A DNA stretch of 64,000 nt from Gluconobacter wancherniae NBRC 103581 (lineage in GTDB: Bacteria > Pseudomonadota > Alphaproteobacteria > Acetobacterales > Acetobacteraceae): NCBI RefSeq assembly GCF_007988885.1, contig NZ_BJUZ01000002.1, positions 124,001 to 188,000 of the forward strand, read 5' to 3'. Shown one piece after another: positions 35,457-45,804 of the stretch. The notes under the pieces were generated by a model. That model worked only from the letters and a program-made list of their open reading frames with translations. It ran no database searches and was not told the origin of the DNA. The first letter of the stretch is position 1. Each line of letters starts with the position of its first letter. A program made the position numbers and the translations under genes.

Positions 35457-36605
35457 TTACTGGATATCGATCTCGACGCGGCGGTTCTGTGGCTCGCGTG
35501 TATTGGGGCCGGTCGCTACCAGCGGGCTGCTCTCGCCAAAGCCCTTGGTTGCGATGAGGCCAGCCGCCACACCATCGCGGATCAGCTCTGCCTTCACCGT
35601 CGCGGCACGCTTTTGGGAGAGTGCCAGATTATAGGCAGCCCCCCGCGCTCCAGGATGTGCAGAGGACGTATCGGTATATCCACTCACCTGAATGCGCGTG
35701 AACTGGATCGCCGTTGAATTCCGGGCGGCAGTCTCAACCACAGCGCGCGCACGCTCGCTCAGTGCAGCCGAATCCCAGTCGAAGAAAACCAGATAGGTGC
35801 GCGTAGGGGCAGGAGCCGGGGCTGCGATCGGAGCAGCTGCTGGTGCGGGCGGTGGAGGCGCAGGGTTGAACTCATAGCGCAGGCCGAGCAGCAGGGAGTG
35901 ATTGAAGTCGCTCCGTGTGTCGCGGTTTCCGGCAGTGAAGCCATAAGCCTTGGAGACGTCGCCGCCACCGATTGTTCCGGTTGCGCGCGCCGAATGTCCG
36001 TTCGGGCCGAGCAGGGAATAGAAGCGGTACTCAGCCGTTGCAGACAGTCCCACGACCCACGGCACGGGGAAAGACAGGCCAAAGATGCCCTGATAGGCAA
36101 AATTACCGGCCGTCCCGCCAATCTTCTGGTTAAACGCGCCGTTTGGAGCCCGTACCGATGCGTTCATGGCCTGCCAGCCATAGCCGACGCCAGCACCAAA
36201 ATATGGGAAAACCCAGGACTTTCCGATGTCCATGTCAAACAGGGCATTTGCCATGGCACCATAGCCCTGCTGACGGCCGCCAGCAGAGGTTGGCATCCCG
36301 CTGTTGCGGAACTGCTGAAGACGGTTGTTGCGGTAGTTGCCTTCAACCTCAACGCGGAAACCATTCCCCAGACCCCAGCCAACGCTGCCGATACCGGTCA
36401 CGCCCGTATCGTAATGGTCTTTCCCACTCGGAAAAAGCGGAGAAATCCGGACGGTCTGGTCCTGGTTGAAGCTGGCTCCGCCTTCGCCGGACACATACAG
36501 TCCCCGGACCGGCTGGGCCTGCGCAATGCCGAATGACAGCACTGATACGCCTGCCGTCAGCCCCGCCCGGGCAATCCAGGTCCCGAAAACGGATCGCTGC
36601 GTCAT
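35457..36605 (-). CDS. OmpA-family outer-membrane protein
   Basis: The ATG at 36605 has GGAGAG nine bases upstream and opens a signal peptide (MTQRSVFGTWIARAGL...AQA); the protein has 382 residues. The N-terminal half is an eight-strand beta-barrel ('GLYVSGEGGASFNQD', 'GFRVEVEGNYRNNRL', 'LLGLRYEFNP'). A Pro/Ala linker leads to a C-terminal OmpA domain ('VSGYTDTSSAHPGARGAAYN', 'LSQKRAATV', 'PQNRRVEIDI') that binds peptidoglycan. It is a likely abundant structural porin tethering the outer membrane. Both sides are insulated by gaps or terminators. Confidence 0.92.
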   Translation of the reverse strand: MTQRSVFGTWIARAGLTAGVSVLSFGIAQAQPVRGLYVSGEGGASFNQDQTVRISPLFPSGKDHYDTGVTGIGSVGWGLGNGFRVEVEGNYRNNRLQQFRNSGMPTSAGGRQQGYGAMANALFDMDIGKSWVFPYFGAGVGYGWQAMNASVRAPNGAFNQKIGGTAGNFAYQGIFGLSFPVPWVVGLSATAEYRFYSLLGPNGHSARATGTIGGGDVSKAYGFTAGNRDTRSDFNHSLLLGLRYEFNPAPPPPAPAAAPIAAPAPAPTRTYLVFFDWDSAALSERARAVVETAARNSTAIQFTRIQVSGYTDTSSAHPGARGAAYNLALSQKRAATVKAELIRDGVAAGLIATKGFGESSPLVATGPNTREPQNRRVEIDIQ

Positions 36606-36752
36606 GTGTTTACTCTCCAACCCAAACCCTGAGTGATGTGTGTTTCTTGCTGAAAGTGCGGATGAAGGCAACGCATGTCATCGCTAGATGACTAATGGCC
36701 GGTCCCGCAGGGACACGACTTCCGTCCTTACTGTGGCCTCATCCACACACTT

Positions 36753-37094
36753 TCAACAATCCTCCTCGAGATCCAGACGCCGCGATCCCAGTGTCCGTTC
36801 AACCGGCTGCCCCACATCCTGAACCTCCAGTTCCACAACCCACAGATCAGGGTCATAGCGTTTCTGCCGGTCAAGATAATCGGTGAGTTCCATGGGGCCA
36901 CTAACGACCGCCCGTGTCCAGCCGCCGCCGTCTTCCCGCAAAACAGCAGTACCACCATTACGGTCGATCAGCACGACAATGACCGATCCCGCATCCTCAT
37001 CACCCTTTTTGAGCACCATGGCAGAAGTCCCGTCAGACGCGATGCGCCGAAGGACAGCTCTGACCCAGAGGCCCGTTTTCAATCTTGCGCCCAT
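36753..37094 (-). CDS. DUF1491 family protein
   Basis: This 113-residue protein fits DUF1491 of alphaproteobacteria ('RLKTGLWVRAVLRRIASDG', 'VLKKGDEDAGSVIVVLID', 'RYDPDLWVVELE'). It is a small cytoplasmic protein of unknown function with no signal peptide. It begins 18 bases after the S41 protease stop and looks co-transcribed with it. Confidence 0.85.
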   Translation of the reverse strand: MGARLKTGLWVRAVLRRIASDGTSAMVLKKGDEDAGSVIVVLIDRNGGTAVLREDGGGWTRAVVSGPMELTDYLDRQKRYDPDLWVVELEVQDVGQPVERTLGSRRLDLEEDC

Positions 37095-37112
37095 GATTGT
37101 TCCTGTATGCTG

Positions 37113-38804
37113 CTAGTGAAGAGGGGCGCTGTTTTCATCTGGGACTGCCTCCAGTGCTGCCTTATAGGCGGCCGGTGATGCGAGCAGTCTATGAGCCGTT
37201 TCCATGTCCGCATCACCACCAACGGCTGCGGGGCATTCCTTGCGAATAGAGAGAATTTGAGCAACCGAAACCGGATATCGGGCACTACGGGCTTGTCTTA
37301 CGGCGTCCGTCTGAAGGGCGGAGCCGGATTTCAGGGCCGCCATCTGGGCGTCGAGATAGTCCTTGCCCCTTGAGGTACATACCTGAGGCATGATGCCCAG
37401 TCCTTGGATAGGCCACCCCAGAGGAGCCTGATTGCGGCTCCATGTCACGAAGAGCTCTCCCCCGTTCGGCATCTGCCCAATCACCTGAACAAGCCCTTTT
37501 CCCAGTGTCTCACTGCCAACCACCACCGCACGACGATGATCTGCCAAGGCTGCTGCAAGGATTTCGGCGGCGCTGGCCGTTCGACCATCCACCAAAATTA
37601 CGATCGGGGCACCTTTGGTGATGTCTCCACCCTGAACCGCCCAGATATGATTGGCCTGTGCATTGCGGCCATGCGTCGTGACTGCAACCCCATGATCCAG
37701 CATCAGCGCCGCTGTTGTGACGGCCTGCTGCAGTACCCCCCCGCGATCTCCGCGCAGGTCTATAATCACGCCTGCAGGACGTTTGCCCGAGATCGCAGAA
37801 TGTCCAGTGCTCGTCAAATCGTCAGATGTATCCCCCTGAACCGCCTGATCGAGATATTGACTGATTTCCTCGGCAGTTTCCGTGGAGAACGATGCAACAC
37901 GTAGCACTGTGACCTGCCCTTCTGTGGAGGCAAAGACCGTTTCCGGCGGCACGAGCGCACGCTGCATCTTGAGGATGGCTGGTTGGCGTCCACGATCCGC
38001 AAGCTCAAGAGACACAGGGCTGTGCTCATCACCGTCCAGCCAGCTCTGCACCGTCGTGACCCCTTGGCCGCGTGTATGCTTTCCATTGACCGCTACAAGC
38101 CGCTGCCCGCTATTCACGCCCGCTTCCCATGCCGGTCCGTTGGCATTAACAGCCGCAACGATGATCGAGTGGCCTTCCTGAGCAAGCGTCAGCCCAACCG
38201 ACCCGGTGTCGCCTGTACGGCGTGTACGGTCAGCAGAAGCGGGCGCTGGACCAAGATAGCGGGAATAAGGGTCCAGATGATTGAACAGCTCATCGAAAAA
38301 GCTTTGCAGCAGCGCTCCGCCACCCGCCTGTCGGATCACGGCGGAACTGTCCCATGCCGTCATCATCGCTGAAGTAACGAGTGCCGCCCAGGCTGTGCGA
38401 TCATTTTCAGCCGGTACAGGGCGCTGGAGCAATACTGTCTGGCCCTGCAACACCAGCATTTCAGGAGTATGATGATCGCCTTCCTGACGGGCAGGGGTCT
38501 CGGTGACCGATAACCCAGGATCGATCGCCGTCAGGCCGTCCAGCCCCCACAGGCAAAATTCTCTGACGGAATGAGCTTCGAGTGTCCGTGGCGCCATGAA
38601 ATTCAGTGCGACACCCAGCACTTCTCTGGTCATTGAAGGGTCAAAGCCAGTGTTTTGTGCCATGACCGTTGGGGGGGCGGAAACCGCCTGCAGGTCGTCC
38701 GCCATTGCCACGCCATCCATGCCGGACAGCGTAAGAATGATCAGAAAAGCCACAAGCAGGGAACGATGCGCTGGCTCGCGGAAGTGCGGCAAAAAGGAAG
38801 TCAT
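37113..38804 (-). CDS. S41 carboxyl-terminal processing protease
   Basis: The 563-residue product has an N-terminal membrane/signal segment ('SLLVAFLIILTLSGM'), a PDZ domain (about residues 200-285: 'VGLTLAQEGHSIIVAAV') and a tail-specific protease domain with the Ser/Lys dyad in 'VDGRTASAAEI' (Ser411) and 'ETLGKGLVQ' (Lys436). The family acts in the periplasm on envelope proteins and on peptidoglycan hydrolases. It follows topA after 167 bases and is followed by DUF1491. It is longer at the C-terminus than minimal CtpA proteins. Confidence 0.9.
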   Translation of the reverse strand: MTSFLPHFREPAHRSLLVAFLIILTLSGMDGVAMADDLQAVSAPPTVMAQNTGFDPSMTREVLGVALNFMAPRTLEAHSVREFCLWGLDGLTAIDPGLSVTETPARQEGDHHTPEMLVLQGQTVLLQRPVPAENDRTAWAALVTSAMMTAWDSSAVIRQAGGGALLQSFFDELFNHLDPYSRYLGPAPASADRTRRTGDTGSVGLTLAQEGHSIIVAAVNANGPAWEAGVNSGQRLVAVNGKHTRGQGVTTVQSWLDGDEHSPVSLELADRGRQPAILKMQRALVPPETVFASTEGQVTVLRVASFSTETAEEISQYLDQAVQGDTSDDLTSTGHSAISGKRPAGVIIDLRGDRGGVLQQAVTTAALMLDHGVAVTTHGRNAQANHIWAVQGGDITKGAPIVILVDGRTASAAEILAAALADHRRAVVVGSETLGKGLVQVIGQMPNGGELFVTWSRNQAPLGWPIQGLGIMPQVCTSRGKDYLDAQMAALKSGSALQTDAVRQARSARYPVSVAQILSIRKECPAAVGGDADMETAHRLLASPAAYKAALEAVPDENSAPLH

Positions 38805-38971
38805 GAAACAGGCATCATGGCGGGAGAGAGAATCCTCACGGACAACCGGCAGAACGTGATGCCGATCCAGATCGCCATACGACCTCGCCAGAAACTGCGA
38901 TACCGGTAAAGACGCATGAGTGGCAATGTTGTCGCATAACGTTGCGGCAACATCGCACTTTCTCCCTGAAT

Positions 38972-41683
38972 TCAGCCTTCGTCAGGGTTTTCGGAGGCCG
39001 TAGTTTTTTTCTTTGATGCCGCAGTTTTGCTTTTGCTGGCAGGAGTCTTGGTCGTTTTCTTCGCTGCCGCGCGAGGGGCAGCTTTTTTCTTTGGAGCGTC
39101 TTCGCCCTCAATCGTTGCAGCAGCTTTCTTGGTACGTGTTGTTTTTGCTGCCGTTTTTTTGGTAGCGCCCTTTTTGGCCGCTCCCTTGAGCGGTTTACCC
39201 TTCTCCGCGACCAGAGCAATGGCGCCATCGAGCGTGATGTCGTCCATTCCTACGTCTTTGGGCAGGTTTGCGATCATCGATCCATGCTGGACATACGGCC
39301 CAAAGCGACCCTTCCGGACCATAACAGGCTCCCCGTCCTTGGGGTGCGCGCCAAGATTGCGGATGGATGCGAGTTTTTTGGCCAGACTGTCCACAGCCCG
39401 GTTCAGCCCGACAGTCAGGACATCATCATCTTTGTCGAGAGTGCCGTAGATCGCGCCCATTTTCACATACGGCCCAAAGCGCCCAAGACCAGCTTCGATG
39501 GTCTCTCCGGTCTCTGGGTGAAGCCCCACGACACGCGGCAACGAAAGCAGACCCAGAGCTTCAGTAAGGGTTAGCTTGTCGCCCTCCAACCCTTTTGGGA
39601 TGGTTGTGCGTTTAGGCTTGGCTTTCTTGTCTTCGGGGTTCGGCTCACCTTTCTGGATGTAAAGACCATACGGCCCACGACGGACTGTGATGTCTTCTCC
39701 GGTCTCAGGGTCTTGCCCAAGGACCTTCAGGCCGTCCTTGAGTGTCTCTCCCCCCTCGTCGTCTGCAACGAGGCGACGTGTGAACTGACATGTCGGATAA
39801 TTTGAACAGCCGATGAATGCACCAAATTTTCCAAGGCGCAGGCCAAGGCGCCCGGTTCCGCAGGCTGTGCAGGTTCGGGGATCAACTTCGTCCTCACGGG
39901 GAGGGAAGAAGTGCTCGCTCAGGTCTTCATCGAGGGCATCTATGACGTCAGAAATCTTGAGATCTTTGGTCTGTGCAACAGCTGCCGAGAAATCGTGCCA
40001 GAACGCGGCCATGACGTCGTGCCAGTCCGCACGGCCATCAGAGATATCATCAAGCTGCTCTTCGAGAGACGCCGTAAAGCCGGTATCGACATAGCGCTCG
40101 AAGAAGGACGTCAGGAACGCCGTGACAAGTCTGCCACGATCTTCCGGCATGAAGCGCCGCGTCTCGAGGCGGACGTAGTTACGGTCCCGCAAAACCCCCA
40201 GAATGGAAGCGTATGTGGAAGGACGGCCAATGCCGATTTCTTCCATCTTCTTGACGAGAGATGCTTCCGAGTAGCGTGGTGGCGGCTGTGTGAAATGCTG
40301 GTCTGCGGCAACGTCGCCGGTGCGAACCTTGTCGCCTTCTTTCATCGGAGGCAGCAATTTGCCATCTTCGTCGTCGGCACGTGAATCATCACGCCCTTCG
40401 ATATAGAGCTTCAGGAAGCCATCAAACGCGATAGTTGAACCCGTCGCGCGCATCTGGGTCTGGCCGCTGGCATCTGCAAGGACAATGGCCACCTGGTCCA
40501 GCTCTGCTGATTGCATCTGTGATGCGACAGAGCGTTTCCAGATCAGGTCATAGAGGCGCTGCTGATCGTGGGTGAGGGTCCGTGCAACCTTTTCGGGAAT
40601 AAGTGAAGCGTCCGTCGGGCGGACAGCTTCATGTGCTTCCTGCGCGTTTTTTGCCTTGGTTGAATAGGTCCGTGGGTAGTCAGGGACATATTCGCCACCA
40701 AAAACCTGTCCGATATGACCTCTGATGGCAGTCACGGCCTCCTTGGCCATCGTCACACCATCTGTACGCATATAGGTGATGAGACCGATTGTCTCACCTC
40801 CGATATCCACACCTTCATAAAGCTGCTGGGCAGTCCGCATAGTGGTCTGGGCGCTCATGCCCAGCTTACGGGACGCTTCCTGCTGAAGTGTGGACGTTGT
40901 GAAGGGCGGCGGTGGGTTGCGCTTGACACGTTTGCGCTCAACCGAGCGGACTGTGAAGCTGCCAGCCATCACCGTATCACGGGCGCTGAAAGCCAGCGCC
41001 TCGTTGTTGAGGTCGAACTGGTCCAGCTTCTGGCCGGCGAGGTGAGTCAGGCGTGCCTGAAAGCCTGCATTGCCGGGTGTCGTGAAGGCGCTGGTAATGG
41101 TCCAGTATTCACGAGGCTTAAAGACTTCAATTTCGGCTTCGCGTTCACAGATGAGGCGCAACGCAACGGATTGCACACGTCCTGCACTCCTGCTCCCGGG
41201 CAGCTTGCGCCACAGGACCGGGGAGAGGGTAAAGCCCACGAGATAGTCAAGTGCGCGACGGGCCAGATAAGCCTCGATCAGCGGCATATCCAGGTCGCGC
41301 GGAGCTTCCATGGCAGCCTTGATGGCGCTTTTGGTAATCTCGTTGAACGTGATGCGCTGGACATCAATGCCGCGCAGCAGCTTCTTTTCTTCCAGAACGC
41401 TTCGGACATGCCAGGAAATTGCTTCACCCTCACGATCCGGATCGGTCGCGAGGTACAGACGTTTTGCGCTCTTGAGCGCCTTTGTGATGGCGGCAATCTG
41501 TTTTGCGCCGCGTTCGTCCGTCTGCCAGTCCATGGCAAAGTTTTCGTCCGGGCGTACGCTGCCATCCTTTGGGGGCAGATCGCGCACATGGCCGAATGAG
41601 GCGAGGACCGTGTAGCCATCCCCCAGATATTTGTTGATCGTCTTGGCCTTTGCCGGGCTTTCGACCACCACAACGTCTGTCAT
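38972..41683 (-). CDS. topA: DNA topoisomerase I
   Basis: The product (903 residues from the ATG at 41683; a GTG at 41689 is an alternative) has the toprim motif 'ATDPDREGEAISWH' and the catalytic Tyr in 'IGLITYMRTDGVTM' (about residue 305). C-terminal zinc-ribbon type repeats include 'CTACGTGRLGLRLGKFGAF', and a long Lys/Ala/Thr-rich tail covers the last 80 residues. It relaxes negative supercoils. It lies 23 bases after dprA, the common dprA-topA order. Confidence 0.96.
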   Translation of the reverse strand: MTDVVVVESPAKAKTINKYLGDGYTVLASFGHVRDLPPKDGSVRPDENFAMDWQTDERGAKQIAAITKALKSAKRLYLATDPDREGEAISWHVRSVLEEKKLLRGIDVQRITFNEITKSAIKAAMEAPRDLDMPLIEAYLARRALDYLVGFTLSPVLWRKLPGSRSAGRVQSVALRLICEREAEIEVFKPREYWTITSAFTTPGNAGFQARLTHLAGQKLDQFDLNNEALAFSARDTVMAGSFTVRSVERKRVKRNPPPPFTTSTLQQEASRKLGMSAQTTMRTAQQLYEGVDIGGETIGLITYMRTDGVTMAKEAVTAIRGHIGQVFGGEYVPDYPRTYSTKAKNAQEAHEAVRPTDASLIPEKVARTLTHDQQRLYDLIWKRSVASQMQSAELDQVAIVLADASGQTQMRATGSTIAFDGFLKLYIEGRDDSRADDEDGKLLPPMKEGDKVRTGDVAADQHFTQPPPRYSEASLVKKMEEIGIGRPSTYASILGVLRDRNYVRLETRRFMPEDRGRLVTAFLTSFFERYVDTGFTASLEEQLDDISDGRADWHDVMAAFWHDFSAAVAQTKDLKISDVIDALDEDLSEHFFPPREDEVDPRTCTACGTGRLGLRLGKFGAFIGCSNYPTCQFTRRLVADDEGGETLKDGLKVLGQDPETGEDITVRRGPYGLYIQKGEPNPEDKKAKPKRTTIPKGLEGDKLTLTEALGLLSLPRVVGLHPETGETIEAGLGRFGPYVKMGAIYGTLDKDDDVLTVGLNRAVDSLAKKLASIRNLGAHPKDGEPVMVRKGRFGPYVQHGSMIANLPKDVGMDDITLDGAIALVAEKGKPLKGAAKKGATKKTAAKTTRTKKAAATIEGEDAPKKKAAPRAAAKKTTKTPASKSKTAASKKKTTASENPDEG

Positions 41684-41706
41684 TGCCACTCCGGTCCTTG
41701 GGTCTC

Positions 41707-42903
41707 TTATCTGTTCGGCAGTAACGCCACGCGTCCGCCGGGCACAAACTCCACGATCCCACCGAGTTCAAGTTCGGTAAGGGCCGTCAGTATTGCCGAT
41801 ACGGAGAACTGACAGTGCCGCACCACATCGTCAACTGCTACTGGCGTTACAGAAAGGAGAGGACGCACCTTTCTGAGGACAGACTGCAGGTCATCCGGCA
41901 CATCCTCCTGTGAATTTCCCCATCTGACACCCGGCTCCGAAAAGCCGGAAAACTCACGTTTTTGAGGAGAGCCCTTTTCCCATGGGGCCGGGTTTCTAGG
42001 CGGAAGGTGGAGGCCCAGCTGGTTCAGAACATCCTGCGCGTTTTCTGTCACGACTGCGCCATGTCTGAGCAGATCGTTTCCGCCACGCGAGCGCGGATCG
42101 AGCGGCGAACCCGGTACCGAAAAGAGGATGCGATCATACTGAGCAGCGAGTCTGGCGGTAATCAGTGTCCCTGATTTCAGAGCAGCTTCCACAATCACGC
42201 ATCCCTGCGTCATGCCCGCAATGAGCCGGTTCCGGCGCGGAAAATGGCGGGCCTGCGGCACGGTGCCCAGTGGTGCCTCCGTAACGATACAGCCCTTTTC
42301 AGCGATTTCGGCCTGAAGCTTTGCGTTTTCAGGAGGATAGAAATAGTCCAGCCCACCCGCGATGGCGGCGACCGTAAGCCCCCATGGCAGTGCGCCTTCA
42401 TGTGCTGCCGAATCGATTCCTCTTGCCAGGCCGGACACAACGCATAGCCCCGCTGATGCGAGTTCCGTAGAGAGGCTTCCTGACATCCTGATGCCAGCGG
42501 ATGATGCATTTCGGGCACCGACAACGCCGATCGAGCGAACGGAAAGTTTTTTCGCATCACCCTGAATGAACAGTACAGGAGGCGCGTCGGGCACATGCGT
42601 GAGGAGAACCGGATAATCGGGGTCAGAGCGTAAAATTGCCCTCCCACCCATCTTTCTCAGTCGCTCTAGTTCGTCTTCGATGTCACTACGGGAAGGGATG
42701 TGAACGCCATCGCTTCGTCCCGCTGCGGCCATTCGCTCCGGAAGAGCGTCAAGCGCCACGCTCGCCTGGCCGTATAGGCACATCAGGCGACCGAAATTGA
42801 TCGGCCCAACGCCGTTTGTTCTTGCCAGGCGCAGCATATCGAGGCGCTCTGTTTCGGGCAGTAGATATGGAAGGTTCTGGACCAGATCAGGTAGAGGCAT
42901 CAT
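41707..42903 (-). CDS. dprA: DNA-processing protein DprA
   Basis: This 398-residue protein has the Rossmann-like DprA core ('GVVGARNASSAGIRMSG', 'VSGLARGIDSAAHEGAL', 'AIAGGLDYFYPPEN', 'EAPLGTVPQARHFPRRNRLIAG'). Small helical domains flank it at the N-terminus and at the C-terminus (winged-helix-like). DprA loads RecA on incoming single strands during natural transformation. The window also holds comEC at 48841. Two adjacent ATG codons (42903, 42900) can serve as start. Confidence 0.95.
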   Translation of the reverse strand: MMPLPDLVQNLPYLLPETERLDMLRLARTNGVGPINFGRLMCLYGQASVALDALPERMAAAGRSDGVHIPSRSDIEDELERLRKMGGRAILRSDPDYPVLLTHVPDAPPVLFIQGDAKKLSVRSIGVVGARNASSAGIRMSGSLSTELASAGLCVVSGLARGIDSAAHEGALPWGLTVAAIAGGLDYFYPPENAKLQAEIAEKGCIVTEAPLGTVPQARHFPRRNRLIAGMTQGCVIVEAALKSGTLITARLAAQYDRILFSVPGSPLDPRSRGGNDLLRHGAVVTENAQDVLNQLGLHLPPRNPAPWEKGSPQKREFSGFSEPGVRWGNSQEDVPDDLQSVLRKVRPLLSVTPVAVDDVVRHCQFSVSAILTALTELELGGIVEFVPGGRVALLPNR

Positions 42904-42962
42904 GGGATGACACTACCTGCTGGATGGATAACAAAAAGTAAAAATAAACTTCTATTGGGGTG

Positions 42963-43595
42963 TTATTGTGGTTTGTTCATATTTACGCGGGGCTCATTTC
43001 CAGAAATGAGGCGCACAATATTACCGTAATGTCGTACCCAGATAAGCAACGCGACCAGTAAGGCTGCAACAGGTAGGGGAGACTGGATTGGTTGTTCCGA
43101 CAGCGGAGGCATCAGAGCCGGGGCAGCCAGAAATGCTGTAAGTGCTCCTGCGGATGATATCCGGCTCAGTTTGGCGACAGCCAGCCAAATGACGCAGCAT
43201 GCCAGTCCGACCGGCCAGCACAGGACCCAGATCGTGCCCAGACCTGTTGCAACCCCTTTGCCACCCTTGAAGCGCAGCCAGACCGGAAAGCAGTGCCCGA
43301 TCACGACAGAGACAGCAGCAACAGCCATTGCCGTCTGGGTAGCATCTACGCAGAAGCGACGTGCCAGAAGGACGGCCAGTGCCCCCTTGAGGGCATCAAA
43401 GAGCAGCGTTGCGGCGGCCAGACCTTTGCGGCCCGTTCGCAATACGTTGGTTGCCCCAATATTTCCTGAGCCGATACGTCGGATGTCGCCTCCACCGGCG
43501 AGCGCGGTAAAAATCAGGCCGAAGGGTATGCTGCCCAGAAAATAGGCAATAAGGGCGACGACAGGAAGACTAGGAGGAGACAGAGACCAGTTCAT
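42963..43595 (-). CDS. plsY: Glycerol-3-phosphate acyltransferase PlsY
   Basis: This 210-residue membrane protein has the three PlsY motifs 'GSIPFGLIFT', 'GSGNIGATNVLRT' and 'KGGKGVATGLG' and five to six membrane helices. It uses acyl-phosphate to make lysophosphatidate. Its ATG overlaps the stop of the pyrC-like gene (ATGA). plsY-dprA-topA after pyrBC is a common order in the Acetobacteraceae. Confidence 0.96.
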   Translation of the reverse strand: MNWSLSPPSLPVVALIAYFLGSIPFGLIFTALAGGGDIRRIGSGNIGATNVLRTGRKGLAAATLLFDALKGALAVLLARRFCVDATQTAMAVAAVSVVIGHCFPVWLRFKGGKGVATGLGTIWVLCWPVGLACCVIWLAVAKLSRISSAGALTAFLAAPALMPPLSEQPIQSPLPVAALLVALLIWVRHYGNIVRLISGNEPRVNMNKPQ

Positions 43596-44866
43596 GGCAG
43601 CGCTCCAGCCGTATACACCTCGACGCCACGACGAAATGTCCGCAGGACGCGCCCTGTCAGTTTTCGGCCATCGAACGGGGTGTTTTGGGCACGGCCGGGA
43701 AGGGATCCCGCCACCACGGTCCAGACTTCATCCGGATCAAACAGGCAGAGATCCGCCTCGCGTCCAACTTCCAGACGCCCGGCCGGAATGTTCAGCAGGT
43801 CCGCAGGGGCGCATGTCAGGAGCCGAAGCGCATCGATTAGTTCCAGACCAGCGCCAAGCGTCACACCAAGCAGGGTGGCCAGTCCGGTGCCTCCAGCTCG
43901 AGCTAACGCGAATGGCAGGCGTTTGTCGTCTGCATCGGCGGGAGCATGGTCTGATGCCACGACATCGATCGTACCGTCGGCCAGTCCTGCACAGACAGCA
44001 GCGCGATCAGCCTCGCTACGCAGAGGTGGGGAGAATTTTGCATATGTCCGGAAGTCGCCGATGTCCTCTTCCGTCATTGCAAAATATGGAGGCGCTGTAT
44101 CACACGTGACCTGCACACCTTTGGCTTTCGCCTCCCGTATCAGGGACAGGGCTTCCGCCGTTGAAATGTGCGCAAAGTGCAGGCGGGCGCCCGTTAGTTC
44201 GGCGAGGCGCAGATCACGTGCAACCATGATGGCTTCTGCGGCAGACGGAACCTGCGGAAGTCCAAGGCGCACGGCAAGGGCACTTGCGGTGGCGCAGGCA
44301 CCTTTTGCAAGAGACGGCTCTTCCGGATGTTGCACGACAAGCGCATTTAGAAAGCGCGAATAAGAGAGCAGATTGCGCATCTGCTTGGCATCTTCGATGG
44401 CGCGTGTTCCGTCCGTGAACGCAACGGCTCCTGCTTCCTGCAGCAGGCCGAGTTCTGCCATCTCCTTCCCCTCGCAGCCACGGGTCAGCGCGCCATAAGG
44501 GTGAATGGACACCATGCCGGTTTCTTTGCCGCGTACGCTCAGAAGATGAACAAGGGCAGGATTGTCGATGGCGGGAGAGGTGTTGGGCAACACAGCCATG
44601 GTGGTGATGCCGCCCGCAACGGCAGCTCGTGCCCCTGATGTTATGCTTTCGCGGTATTCCGATCCCGGTTCCCCGAGGGCCACGCGCATATCGACAAGGC
44701 CCGGGCACAGTACGGCACCTTGGCCGTCGATGACGTGCGCGCCTTCTGGCGTCACGTCGCCGTCAAGTGCTGCAATGAGGCCGTTTTCCACGGTCAATCG
44801 ACCAATCCCGTCCCGACCCGAGGCTGGATCGATCAGACGGACATTTTCAAAAACGATACTGGTCAT
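43592..44866 (-). CDS. Dihydroorotase-like protein lacking the HxH zinc motif (pseudo-dihydroorotase)
   Basis: The 424-residue product has the full amidohydrolase fold of type I dihydroorotase, with '[10 protein letters not shown]', 'ASDHAP' and '[13 protein letters not shown]'. The zinc motif that should read D-x-H-x-H-L-R-E-P-G is instead '[10 protein letters not shown]' (residues 59-68), with Arg61 and Ala63 in place of the two histidines. Such pseudo-enzymes in other bacteria form a complex with aspartate carbamoyltransferase and do not catalyse the reaction. It lies directly after pyrB with a 4-base overlap, as expected for that role. An active pyrC should exist elsewhere in the genome. 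Confidence 0.85.
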   Translation of the reverse strand: MTSIVFENVRLIDPASGRDGIGRLTVENGLIAALDGDVTPEGAHVIDGQGAVLCPGLVDMRVALGEPGSEYRESITSGARAAVAGGITTMAVLPNTSPAIDNPALVHLLSVRGKETGMVSIHPYGALTRGCEGKEMAELGLLQEAGAVAFTDGTRAIEDAKQMRNLLSYSRFLNALVVQHPEEPSLAKGACATASALAVRLGLPQVPSAAEAIMVARDLRLAELTGARLHFAHISTAEALSLIREAKAKGVQVTCDTAPPYFAMTEEDIGDFRTYAKFSPPLRSEADRAAVCAGLADGTIDVVASDHAPADADDKRLPFALARAGGTGLATLLGVTLGAGLELIDALRLLTCAPADLLNIPAGRLEVGREADLCLFDPDEVWTVVAGSLPGRAQNTPFDGRKLTGRVLRTFRRGVEVYTAGALP

Positions 44867-45804
44867 GAGTGCATCCGTAACCGGGAAAGACGATCCAGAA
44901 CGGCCATGCGCACAGCGACACCCATCTCGACCTGCTCGGAAATCACGCTCTGGTCAGAATCCGCGACGTCGGATGCGATTTCGACGCCACGGTTCATCGG
45001 GCCAGGATGCATGACCAGCGCGTGCGGGCTGGCCAGAGAGAGGCGTCTGCGATCAAGCCCAAAGAAGCGGAAATACTCGCGCGCGCTCGGTACAAGACCT
45101 GCGCCCATCCGCTCTCGCTGAAGGCGCAGTGACATCACGACGTCTGCTCCGACAAGCGCGCGGTCCATGTCCGAATACAGCTCGACATTACCGAGTTCTG
45201 CGATGGTGGAAGGGACAAGCGTTGGCGGTCCGACAAGGCGTACGGTGCTGCCCATCGCCGTCAGGAGATGGATGTTGGAACGTGCAACCCTGCTATGACC
45301 GACATCGCCGCAGATCGCCACGGTCAGCCCGTTTAGCCGCCCGAAATGCCTGCGGATTGTCAGGGCATCCAGTAGTGCCTGTGTCGGGTGCTCGTGTGTG
45401 CCATCTCCAGCATTGACGACGCAGGCTTCCACTTTCTGAGACAGCAGGGCAGGTGCGCCGGACTGTGCATGACGGATGACCAGCAGGTCGCATCGCATGG
45501 CATTCAGCGTTGCGGCCGTATCCAGCAGGGTTTCCCCCTTGTTTACGGAACTGGTGGCTACGGACATGTTGATGACGTCGGCGCCTAGGCGTTTGCCAGC
45601 CAGTTCGAAGCTGGTCCGTGTGCGCGTGCTGTCCTCATAGAACAGGTTTATGACCGTACGGCCACGCAGAGCATCGCGTGGCGCCGTACGGGACCGGCTC
45701 AAAAGGGCATAGCTCTCGGCCAGATCGAGGAACGGAACGATCTGTTCCGCTGTCAGTCCCTCGATACCAAGCAGATGCCGGGAGGAGGGACCGCGCTCAG
45801 GCAC
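44863..45804 (-). CDS. pyrB: Aspartate carbamoyltransferase catalytic subunit
   Basis: The protein has the carbamoyl-phosphate site '[16 protein letters not shown]' and the aspartate/phosphate loop '[11 protein letters not shown]', with '[12 protein letters not shown]' near the end. It makes carbamoyl-aspartate in pyrimidine synthesis. The GTG at 45804 (313 residues) is preferred because it overlaps gltX by only 8 bases; an ATG at 45837 would give 324 residues and a deep overlap. No pyrI regulatory subunit is adjacent; the pseudo-dihydroorotase is its likely partner. Confidence 0.94.
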   Translation of the reverse strand: MPERGPSSRHLLGIEGLTAEQIVPFLDLAESYALLSRSRTAPRDALRGRTVINLFYEDSTRTRTSFELAGKRLGADVINMSVATSSVNKGETLLDTAATLNAMRCDLLVIRHAQSGAPALLSQKVEACVVNAGDGTHEHPTQALLDALTIRRHFGRLNGLTVAICGDVGHSRVARSNIHLLTAMGSTVRLVGPPTLVPSTIAELGNVELYSDMDRALVGADVVMSLRLQRERMGAGLVPSAREYFRFFGLDRRRLSLASPHALVMHPGPMNRGVEIASDVADSDQSVISEQVEMGVAVRMAVLDRLSRLRMHS

